5,049 bases of DNA. Origin: Acidobacteriota bacterium (GTDB lineage: Bacteria > Acidobacteriota > Terriglobia > Terriglobales > Acidobacteriaceae). The translations under genes were made by a program, and so were the position numbers. The notes beneath the pieces were generated by a model that saw nothing but the letters and a program-made list of their open reading frames with translations, made no database searches and was not told the origin of the DNA. The stretch is taken from assembly GCA_021846065.1 (NCBI GenBank), contig JAJZCP010000142.1:1-5049 (forward strand). The letters run 5' to 3'. Of the stretch, positions 1 through 5,034 are shown one piece after another. Each line of letters begins with the position of its first letter. The stretch's first letter is position 1.

Positions 1-37
1 GTTGCTGTTGCCCTTGCTCTTGCCGTTGCCCTTGCTT

Positions 38-71
38 TTCTTGTTGTCATTCCCGAAGGGAATCTGCTTCT
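38..71 (+). repeat. Palindromic repeat core, copy 1
   Basis: This 34-base core carries the inverted repeat ATTCCC-GAA-GGGAAT at 49-63. It matches copies at 136-169 and 4931-4964 except for one base in the 3-nt loop (GAA here, GCA in the others). Confidence 0.85.
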
Positions 72-135
72 GTTTTTGCCGTTGCTTTTGCTTTTGCCGT
101 TGCCGTTGCTCTTGCTTTTGCCGTTGCCCTTGCTT

Positions 136-169
136 TTCTTGTTGTCATTCCCGCAGGGAATCTGCTTCT
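136..169 (+). repeat. Palindromic repeat core, copy 2
   Basis: Same 34-base core as at 38-71, with the palindrome ATTCCC-GCA-GGGAAT at 147-161. It is identical to the copy at 4931-4964 nearly 4.8 kb away. The repeat stops just after this core, and 170-214 is unique sequence in this window. Confidence 0.85.
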
Positions 170-214
170 CGCCCTCGTTCTCACCCGATACCCCGCGACC
201 AGCGGGAGCGCAGC

Positions 215-251
215 AAAAAAGCCGTTGCGCGGCTCTCGCCGCGCAACGGCT
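215..251 (-). terminator. Rho-independent terminator of the AhpD-like gene
   Basis: A perfect 13-bp stem (221-233 with 238-250, arm GCCGTTGCGCGGC) closes a 4-nt loop. Read on the minus strand it is followed by six T residues (the A-run at 215-220). It lies 18 nt beyond the stop codon of the leftward gene, in the right orientation. On the + strand there is no T-run after the stem, so it acts leftward only. Confidence 0.92.
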
Positions 252-268
252 GCATGCAATGCCGCCCG

Positions 269-856
269 TCAGGCCAGCTTCACGGATGCTTCCTGCTCTG
301 CATCCGTGGCCGCCGGTCCACCTTCGCCCGGTTTCGTCGGCTCCATCAGCAGCGCGTTGTTGAAGCGATTGAAGTAGTTGAAGAGGCCGATTGCGCACAA
401 CAACTCCACAATCTCGCCTTCGGAAAAATGCTCCCGCAGTTCGGCAAACTGCTCCTCACTCAACGCGTGCGCATCGCGTGTCACCGTCTCGGCCAGCTTC
501 AGCGCGGCCTTTTCCGCCGCCGTAAAATCCGCCCGCTCCGGCCACTCCGCCAGATGCGTCAACTGTTCGTCCGTCCAGCCCAGTCCGCGCGCCAGCGCAG
601 TATGCGAAGCCAGGCAATACGGCGTCTCGTTGATCTGCGAGGTGCGCACAATGATCAGCTCCTTCAGCGCCGTGGAAACGGTGCCTGTATTCAGCACGGC
701 GGCAAAGTGCGCCATCATCGTGCGAAAGATCTCCGGGCGGTGCGCCATCGTGCGAAACATATTCGGCACATTGCCGCGCTGCGCAAAGATCTGGTCATAC
801 AGCGCCACCATCTCCGCTGAAACTTCGCTGCGTTCCACTCGTCGAATTCGCGACAT
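269..856 (-). CDS. AhpD-like / carboxymuconolactone decarboxylase-family protein
   Basis: The product is 195 aa from the chosen ATG. It is an all-helical protein of the AhpD/CMD superfamily, whose members act as alkylhydroperoxidases, thiol oxidoreductases or decarboxylases. The family signature is E-x11-C-x2-C-x3-H. Here Glu66, Cys81 and His85 are all correctly spaced (KELIIVRTSQINETPYCLASH), but the first Cys is Thr78. The C-terminal FNYFNRFNNAL motif (about 159-169) is typical of the 'peroxidase-related enzyme' branch. I chose the ATG at 856 over the in-frame GTG at 862 because GAGGGG (868-863) lies 6 nt upstream of the ATG and directly abuts the GTG. The gene is single, divergent from the flavoprotein gene, and ends at a strong terminator. 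With one active-site Cys, classical CxxC disulfide cycling is unlikely. Substrate and function are unknown; the cytoplasm is inferred because there is no signal peptide. Confidence 0.88.
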   Translation of the reverse strand: MSRIRRVERSEVSAEMVALYDQIFAQRGNVPNMFRTMAHRPEIFRTMMAHFAAVLNTGTVSTALKELIIVRTSQINETPYCLASHTALARGLGWTDEQLTHLAEWPERADFTAAEKAALKLAETVTRDAHALSEEQFAELREHFSEGEIVELLCAIGLFNYFNRFNNALLMEPTKPGEGGPAATDAEQEASVKLA

Positions 857-862
857 CTTCAC

Positions 863-868
863 CCCCTC
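863..868 (-). promoter_or_regulatory. Ribosome binding site deciding the AhpD-like start
   Basis: Minus-strand GAGGGG sits 6 nt upstream of the ATG at 856-854. It touches the alternative GTG at 862-860 with no spacer, so it favours the ATG. Confidence 0.65.
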
Positions 869-882
869 AAACCGTCTCCATC

Positions 883-911
883 ATCTTAGGCTGCGCGCTG
901 CCGTCGGGCAA
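883..911 (-). promoter_or_regulatory. Putative sigma70-type promoter of the AhpD-like gene
   Basis: On the minus strand, TTGCCC (911-906) and TAAGAT (888-883) are separated by exactly 17 nt. Each matches 4 of 6 consensus bases. Transcription would start near 876, giving a ~20-nt leader that includes the GAGGGG site. Two 4/6 boxes can occur by chance; the correct placement is the main support. Confidence 0.35.
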
Positions 912-923
912 CCGCACGCATCG

Positions 924-929
924 TATACT
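924..929 (+). promoter_or_regulatory. Putative -10 box of a leaderless flavoprotein transcript
   Basis: TATACT matches 5 of 6 bases of the -10 consensus and ends 7 nt before the ATG at 937, so transcription would start at or next to the start codon. No good -35 box is seen at 16-18 nt spacing, and no Shine-Dalgarno sequence precedes the ATG. This TANNNT-to-ATG geometry is typical of leaderless bacterial genes. Confidence 0.4.
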
Positions 930-936
930 CAAGTCG

Positions 937-2256
937 ATGCCTGTCCAGCCCGCTTCCACCCATGCGCCGTCCAGCCCCTGCGATGTACTCGTCGTCGGCG
1001 CCGGCCTGGCCGGTCTGGCGTGCGCGCGCAGCCTCACCGCCAGCGGTCTTCACGTTCAAGTGGTGGAGGCAGCCGATGCGCCCGGCGGTCGCGTCCGCAC
1101 CGATCTCGTCGATGGCTTTCGGCTGGATCGCGGCTTTCAGGTTCTGCTCACCGCTTACCCGGAAGCGCAAACGGCCTTCGACTACCCCGCGCTCGACCTC
1201 TGCGTTTTCCGTCCCGGCGCGCTCGTCTATCAGGGTGGCCGTTTCCATCGTTTTGCTGATCCCTTCCGCGAACCCACGCGCGCCATTCCGTTCCTCTTCG
1301 ACTCCGTGGTTCCACTCAGGGATAAGCTGGCCATCGCTCGGCTTCGTCGTGAGGCGCTGCGCTTCGATCCCAGCGTCCCGGACGGGCAGATCGATCAGTC
1401 CACGCGTGATTTTCTGCGCAACTTCGGATTCTCGCCCGCAATTCTCGACCGCTTTTTTGCTCCGTTCTTCGGCGGAGTTTTTCTGGAGCGCAATCTCAGC
1501 ACTTCTGCGCGCTGGTTTCGCTGGCTTTTTCGTCTCTTCGCCACCGGCAATGCAGCGCTTCCACGCCTGGGAATGCAGGCGCTGCCGCAGCAGCTTGCCG
1601 CGGCTTTGCCCGCCGATACTCTGACCTGTGGCCGTTCGATCGAGCGCCTGGAGCAGCGCGCCGATCACTGGCTCGCGCACCTGGCGGATGGCGAATCCAT
1701 CCCCGCGCGTCGCATCGTTCTGGCCACACCAGAGCCACACACGCGCCAGCTCCTCGCCTCGCTCCGGCCAGCCAGCGCTGCGCCGCCCCGCATCTGGAAC
1801 CGCACCACCACAATCTATTACGCCGCAACGCAATCTCCGTTGGAGGAGCCGGTCATCGCGCTCAACGGCGACGGCCCCACCGCCGGACCGGTCAACCATC
1901 TCGCCGTCCTCTCTCTGGTTTCGCCCGAATACGCGCCGCCCGGCGCTCATCTCATCTGCGCCAATGTCGTCGGCGCCGCGCCAGACTCCGACGAAGCCAT
2001 GCAGCGGCTGGAGCAGGAGACGCGCACCCATCTGCGCCGCTGGTTTGGCCATGCCGTGCAGCGCTGGAGCGTCGTCGCCGGCTATCCCATCCAGCACGCG
2101 CTGCCCATGACTCCCGTGCTGCCGTCCATCCCCGCCGCGCCCGTGGACAGCGGCCTTGTCCTCTGCGGCGATCACGTCGCCAGCCCCTCCATTCAGGGTG
2201 CCCTGCTCAGTGGAAGGCTGGCCGCAGAGCGCCTGCTGCGGCCGTCTCTCCGCTGA
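937..2256 (+). CDS. FAD-dependent oxidoreductase, amine oxidase/phytoene desaturase-like
   Basis: This is a 439-aa flavoprotein. Residues 16-44 form the N-terminal dinucleotide fold: VLVVGAGLAGLACARSL with the GxGxxG glycines 21/23/26 and the ribose-binding Glu44. PGGRVRT (49-55) and DRGFQVL (64-70) follow, as in the amine oxidase/protoporphyrinogen oxidase/phytoene desaturase superfamily. FFAPFFGGVFL (173-183) and ALPRLGMQALPQQL (207-220) resemble the substrate-domain segments of these enzymes, RRIVLATP (258-265) returns to the FAD domain, and LCGDHVASPSIQGALLSG (409-426) is the usual C-terminal FAD-contact motif. The start is well fixed, because no other in-frame ATG or GTG precedes the Rossmann motif, yet it has no visible ribosome site. 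No signal peptide or membrane segment is evident. It stands alone: the upstream gene is divergent and the tat genes follow after 153 bp. The substrate cannot be told; no carotenoid or haem genes are adjacent. Confidence 0.9.
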   Translation: MPVQPASTHAPSSPCDVLVVGAGLAGLACARSLTASGLHVQVVEAADAPGGRVRTDLVDGFRLDRGFQVLLTAYPEAQTAFDYPALDLCVFRPGALVYQGGRFHRFADPFREPTRAIPFLFDSVVPLRDKLAIARLRREALRFDPSVPDGQIDQSTRDFLRNFGFSPAILDRFFAPFFGGVFLERNLSTSARWFRWLFRLFATGNAALPRLGMQALPQQLAAALPADTLTCGRSIERLEQRADHWLAHLADGESIPARRIVLATPEPHTRQLLASLRPASAAPPRIWNRTTTIYYAATQSPLEEPVIALNGDGPTAGPVNHLAVLSLVSPEYAPPGAHLICANVVGAAPDSDEAMQRLEQETRTHLRRWFGHAVQRWSVVAGYPIQHALPMTPVLPSIPAAPVDSGLVLCGDHVASPSIQGALLSGRLAAERLLRPSLR

Positions 2257-2313
2257 AATGCATCCATCGGGCGCTCCGGCGCGTATTCCATCAGAATTCG
2301 TGCTGCATCTGGG

Positions 2314-2343
2314 TTGGAATCAGCCAATCCCGACGCGTATCAT
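2314..2343 (+). promoter_or_regulatory. Putative promoter of the tatB-tatC-cyclase operon
   Basis: TTGGAA (2314-2319, 4/6) and TATCAT (2338-2343, 5/6) are separated by 18 nt. Transcription would start near 2350, leaving a ~60-nt leader before tatB. The rest of the 153-bp gap (2257-2409) shows no strong terminator after the flavoprotein gene, so read-through is also possible. Support is pattern matching only. Confidence 0.4.
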
Positions 2344-2409
2344 GAGGTTGACGATTTCATTTTCTTCTCCAGCAAAGTTGTACATTCTTCAAGGTAGAGC
2401 CTTCTGATC

Positions 2410-3108
2410 GTGATCTTTGTGCCATCCTCCATCCCGCACCCGGTCTTTGCCGCCAGCATCGGCATCCCCGACACGATGCTGCTCATGCTGCTGGCGCTCA
2501 TGATCTTCGGCCCGCGCCGCCTGCCGGAGATTGGCCGCCAGATCGGCAAGCTCATGTACGAGTTCCGCAAAATCTCCAACGACTTCAAGTTTCAGATGGA
2601 AGAGGAACTGCGCATCAGCGAAGAGGTCGAGCGCCAGCGCCAGCTTTCCGCCTCCACCGCCGAGATTCCGCACATGCCTCCGCCCGTGCCGGTCTTTGCC
2701 GCAGCCGCCATGCCCACAGATGCCATCCCCACAGATGCCATCCCGGAACCGACACTCGCGGAAACGTCTTCCAGTCCGGATTCTTCCAGTCCCGATTCTT
2801 CCAGTCCCGATTCTTCCAGCCCTGAAGCAAAATCGCCTGCGCAGAAGGAAGCTCTTGAATCTGCATCCACACCAGAGCGTCCGGTCAGCTTTCCAACCAT
2901 TCAGCCACCCACGCAGGGTGGAGTCGTTCCGCGCGCCTTTCGCGGTCTGGTGCCGACCGCAGATCCCGCCTCGGCCTCCGCTCTGGCAGAGTCGGCGATT
3001 CCGGAGTCGATTCCGACGTCAATTCCAGAGCCAGGAACGAGCCAGCAGCCAGAGGTGAGCCACCTTCCCGAACCAACCTCAGCGCAGCCGCAGGAGCAAA
3101 ATGGATAG
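2410..3108 (+). CDS. tatB: Sec-independent protein translocase subunit TatB
   Basis: This 232-aa inner-membrane component of the twin-arginine pathway partners TatC in binding Tat signal peptides. One membrane segment spans about 19-33, followed by the FGPRRLPEIG hinge (33-42) and a long amphipathic helix to about residue 78. An unstructured Pro/Ser/Glu-rich tail makes up the last ~150 residues. Asp21 in SIGIPD lines up with the polar Glu8 of E. coli TatB (IGFSE). The tail holds two PTDAI units and four SSSPD/E units. The long helix, acidic EMEEELR-like stretch, length and adjacent tatC favour TatB over TatA, although a TatA/B hybrid role cannot be excluded. The GTG at 2410 is the first usable start after a TAG at 2395; GTG 2419 is an alternative. 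Both add a ~10-14-residue N-terminal extension before the usual TatB start. The nearest SD-like AAGG is 15 nt upstream, so initiation looks weak. It overlaps tatC by 8 bp. Confidence 0.88.
   Translation: MIFVPSSIPHPVFAASIGIPDTMLLMLLALMIFGPRRLPEIGRQIGKLMYEFRKISNDFKFQMEEELRISEEVERQRQLSASTAEIPHMPPPVPVFAAAAMPTDAIPTDAIPEPTLAETSSSPDSSSPDSSSPDSSSPEAKSPAQKEALESASTPERPVSFPTIQPPTQGGVVPRAFRGLVPTADPASASALAESAIPESIPTSIPEPGTSQQPEVSHLPEPTSAQPQEQNG
2713..2742 (+). repeat. 15-bp tandem duplication in the tatB tail
   Basis: Two identical adjacent 15-bp units (2713-2727 and 2728-2742) encode the duplicated PTDAI motif in the proline-rich linker of TatB. The repeat is in frame, and exact identity at DNA level suggests a recent slippage or duplication event. 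Confidence 0.85.
2767..2826 (+). repeat. 15-bp minisatellite in the tatB tail (SSSPD x4)
   Basis: Four adjacent 15-bp units (2767-2781, 2782-2796, 2797-2811, 2812-2826) encode SSSPD three times and then SSSPE. Units 2 and 3 are identical, unit 1 differs at one base, and unit 4 carries several changes. Because the unit length is a multiple of three, copy-number change would lengthen or shorten the tail without breaking the frame. Confidence 0.9.
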
Positions 3109-3910
3109 CGCCAACTCCGGTCCAGACATCTTCGACCGCGCCAAAGCCGCCGTCTCCGAGCGCGCCGACCTGCCGGGCATGAGCCTCTTCGAGCATCTCG
3201 ACGAGCTGCGCCGTCGTCTCATTCACTCCGCTGTTGCGCTGGTTCTCGGTTACCTGGTCGCCGTCGTCTTCGCGCCGCAGTTATACAGCCTGATGCAGGC
3301 GCCGTTGACGCATATCGGCATCCAACTCAACTTCACGCACCCCGCCGATCTCGTCAATCTGCGCTACATCCAGATTCCGCTTGTCGGTGCCGTCCTCCTG
3401 GCCTCGCCATACATCCTTTTTCAGGTCTGGCTCTTCATCGCACCCGGCCTTTATCAGCGCGAAAAGCGTTTCGTCATTCCCTTCATGGCCTCTGCCATCG
3501 GCCTCTTTTTCAGCGGCGCTTTGCTCGGATATTTCTTCGTCTTTCCGGGCATGCTCAAGTTCCTCATCATCGATCTCAGCCACAACCTCGGCGTCCATCC
3601 CATCATCAGCGTCGAGGAGTACACCAGCTTCTTCTTCTCGCTCATCCTCGGCATGGGAGCCACCTTTGAGCTGCCCGTCGTCATCTTTTTTCTCGCCATG
3701 TTCGGCATCGTCAGCCCGCGTTTCCTCTGGAAAAACATCCGCTACGCCATTCTGATCATCTTCATCATTGTGGAGATCATCACCCCGTCGCCCGACATTC
3801 CCACCCAGTTCGCCTTCGCCATTCCCATGCTGCTGCTTTATCTCATCAGCATCGCCGTCGCCTGGTGGGTTCACCCGATGCGCGGCAAAGCAAAGGAAAA
3901 ATCCGCATGA
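3101..3910 (+). CDS. tatC: Sec-independent protein translocase subunit TatC
   Basis: This 269-aa polytopic inner-membrane protein is the primary receptor for twin-arginine signal peptides. It is slightly longer than E. coli TatC (258 aa) because of a ~20-residue hydrophilic N-terminal extension. SLFEHLDELRRRLI (28-41) is the conserved cytoplasmic entry motif, with Glu35 and Arg37 at the E. coli Glu15/Arg17 positions. QVWLFIAPGLYQREKR (108-123) contains Phe112 and Glu121, matching Phe94 and Glu103 of the signal-binding loop. Glu190 (TFELP) and Asp232 (SPDI) match the intramembrane Glu170 and Asp211. Six hydrophobic segments lie at about 42-60, 92-114, 124-149, 174-203, 213-228 and 236-256. AGGAG at 3092-3096 precedes the ATG by 4 nt inside the tatB end. 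The gene overlaps tatB by 8 bp and the next gene by 4 bp (ATGA), so translation is probably coupled across all three. All key residues are present, so it looks functional. Confidence 0.97.
   Translation: MDSANSGPDIFDRAKAAVSERADLPGMSLFEHLDELRRRLIHSAVALVLGYLVAVVFAPQLYSLMQAPLTHIGIQLNFTHPADLVNLRYIQIPLVGAVLLASPYILFQVWLFIAPGLYQREKRFVIPFMASAIGLFFSGALLGYFFVFPGMLKFLIIDLSHNLGVHPIISVEEYTSFFFSLILGMGATFELPVVIFFLAMFGIVSPRFLWKNIRYAILIIFIIVEIITPSPDIPTQFAFAIPMLLLYLISIAVAWWVHPMRGKAKEKSA
3892..3897 (+). promoter_or_regulatory. Ribosome binding site deciding the cyclase-like start
   Basis: AAAGGA lies 9 nt upstream of the ATG at 3907. That ATG overlaps the tatC stop (ATGA) and begins an ideal signal peptide. 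An in-frame ATG at 3865 inside tatC would put 14 charged residues ahead of it and has no comparable site. Confidence 0.7.
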
Positions 3911-4824
3911 GTCGCCTGCGTCTGCTGTCCTTGTTTGGTCTCCTGTTCCTTCTTGCTTCTGTCGCCTCAGCGCAGGAGCATTTTCGCGGCGACCGCGCCC
4001 TGGACTACGCGCGTCAGTTTGTCGCCATCGGTCCGCGCTGGTGCCTCAGCCCCGGCCACGCCAGGGCGGAAGCCTTCCTCCGCGCCCAGTTCCGTCAGGA
4101 CAATCTCGAAGAAGACGCCTTCACGGCCAACACCGCGATTGGCCCCATTCCCATGCGCAACTTCATCGTGCGCTTTCCGGGCCGCAAACCCGGCATCATC
4201 GTCCTCGCCACGCACTATGAAACCAAATATCCGCTGCGCAATATCCACTTCGTCGGAGCCAACGACGGCGGCTCCACCACCGGACTGCTCATCGAGATGG
4301 CCAACGAACTCCGCGCCCGCATGACCGGCGGAAAACTCGACGGCGACAGCGTCTGGCTCGTCTTCCTGGACGGCGAAGAAGCCATGCAAAGCTGGCAGGG
4401 GGAAGACCACACCTACGGCAGTCGTCACCTCGCCGCCAAATGGGCGCTGGACGGCACCCTCCCGCGCATCCGCGCCTTCCTGCTCACCGACATGCTCGGC
4501 GACAAGGACCTCGACATCATGCGCGACACCACCTCCACCCAGTGGCTCTCCGATCTCGTCGGCCAGGCCGCGCGCATCACCGGCCACGCGCGTTACTTTT
4601 ACAAGACCCAGGGCGCCGAAGAAGACGATCACGATCCTTTTCTCCAGCGCGGCGTCCCATCCGTAGACATCATCGACAGCGACTACGGACCGCACACCCC
4701 ACAGCAGCCAGACGGCTACCATCACACCGCTGAAGACACCATGGACAAGATCAGCGCGCACAGCCTCACCATCGCCGGCGACGTGCTCCTGGAGTCGATC
4801 CACCTGCTCAACCAGCGCCCGTAA
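3907..4824 (+). CDS. Secreted glutaminyl-peptide cyclotransferase-like M28 metalloenzyme
   Basis: This 305-aa protein starts with a Sec-type signal peptide (1-22: MSRLRL, hydrophobic core, AxA site ASA at 20-22). The first mature residue would be Gln23, and there is no twin-arginine motif. The mature part follows animal-type glutaminyl cyclases, single-zinc members of the M28 fold that convert N-terminal Gln to pyroglutamate. LATHYETKY (100-108) corresponds to their LACHYDSKY. GANDGGSTTG (117-126) gives zinc ligand Asp120. LVFLDGEEAMQSW (151-163) gives catalytic Glu157, zinc ligand Glu158 and Trp163, and is followed by TYGSRHLAAK, as in human QC. LLTDMLG (192-198) holds the Asp248 equivalent, Asp195. 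DDHDPFLQRGVPS (240-252) matches the QC DDHIPFLRRGVPV segment, and HHTAEDT (272-278) gives the His330 equivalent, His273. Departures: His272 sits where human QC has substrate-binding Trp329, HYD is HYE, and only one Cys (46) is present. It is the last gene of the tat operon. A true M28 aminopeptidase is the main alternative; the DGEEA..W..YGSRHLA block argues for QC. Confidence 0.85.
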   Translation: MSRLRLLSLFGLLFLLASVASAQEHFRGDRALDYARQFVAIGPRWCLSPGHARAEAFLRAQFRQDNLEEDAFTANTAIGPIPMRNFIVRFPGRKPGIIVLATHYETKYPLRNIHFVGANDGGSTTGLLIEMANELRARMTGGKLDGDSVWLVFLDGEEAMQSWQGEDHTYGSRHLAAKWALDGTLPRIRAFLLTDMLGDKDLDIMRDTTSTQWLSDLVGQAARITGHARYFYKTQGAEEDDHDPFLQRGVPSVDIIDSDYGPHTPQQPDGYHHTAEDTMDKISAHSLTIAGDVLLESIHLLNQRP

Positions 4825-4930
4825 CCCTACGCCCGGAAAACCGCGCCCCGGAAACTGCGTTCGAAAAAACCGCGTTCGGTTGTCGCCCCACCCTTTGCCT
4901 TTGCCGTTGCCCTTGCTGTTGTCTTTGCCC

Positions 4931-4964
4931 TTCTTGTTGTCATTCCCGCAGGGAATCTGCTTCT
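4931..4964 (+). repeat. Palindromic repeat core, copy 3
   Basis: This 34-base core is identical to the copy at 136-169, with the palindrome ATTCCC-GCA-GGGAAT at 4942-4956. Confidence 0.85.
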
Positions 4965-5034
4965 TCTTTTGCCTTTGCCCTTGCCCTTGCTTTTGCCGTT
5001 GCCTTTGCCGTTGCCCTTGCTTTTGCCTTTGCCC

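Larger units (their letters stand above)
1..169. repeat. Tandem hexamer-rich repeat array, left flank
   Basis: Positions 1-71 and 99-169 are direct copies of one another with 4 mismatches in 71 bases (at 6, 12, 19 and 56), giving a ~98-bp tandem period. Each unit has a low-complexity part built from TTGCNN hexamers (TTGCCG, TTGCCC, TTGCTT, TTGCTC) and ends in a fixed core with a small palindrome. The + strand is almost free of A in the hexamer part. Open frames through it give Leu/Pro/Cys- or Lys/Ala-rich nonsense, so I do not call a gene here. The array starts at or before the window edge. The same family, in the same orientation, recurs at 4894-5049. Confidence 0.9.

Noticed and set aside
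1..169. CRISPR array
   Set aside because: The repeated unit is ~98 bp with low-complexity, mutually related 'spacers' and no cas genes, unlike short repeats separated by unique spacers.
47..259. Leftward open frame giving a Lys/Ala/Thr-rich 70-aa protein
   Set aside because: The composition comes purely from the hexamer repeat, and the frame runs through the terminator stem.
2..820. A 272-codon rightward open frame across the left repeat and the AhpD-like gene
   Set aside because: Its first third is repeat-derived Leu/Pro/Cys sequence and the rest is antisense to a gene with a clear family motif, ribosome site and terminator.
886..2175. A 429-codon leftward open frame opposite the flavoprotein gene
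   Set aside because: It has no recognisable motifs. It is a mirror of a GC-rich gene whose Rossmann and C-terminal FAD motifs are unambiguous on the + strand.
2342..2407. A 21-codon frame ending 2 nt before the tatB GTG, a possible leader peptide
   Set aside because: It has no ribosome site, its ATG overlaps the candidate -10 box, and the peptide shows no attenuation-like codon run.
3907..3972. The cyclase-like protein as a Tat substrate because of its operon
   Set aside because: The n-region is MSRLRL with no consecutive Arg pair, so Sec export is the better reading.
4868..4881. Hairpin AACCG-CGTT-CGGTT after the cyclase-like gene as an operon terminator
   Set aside because: The stem is only 5 bp and no T-run follows it; the upstream A-run is not supported by a long stem for leftward use.
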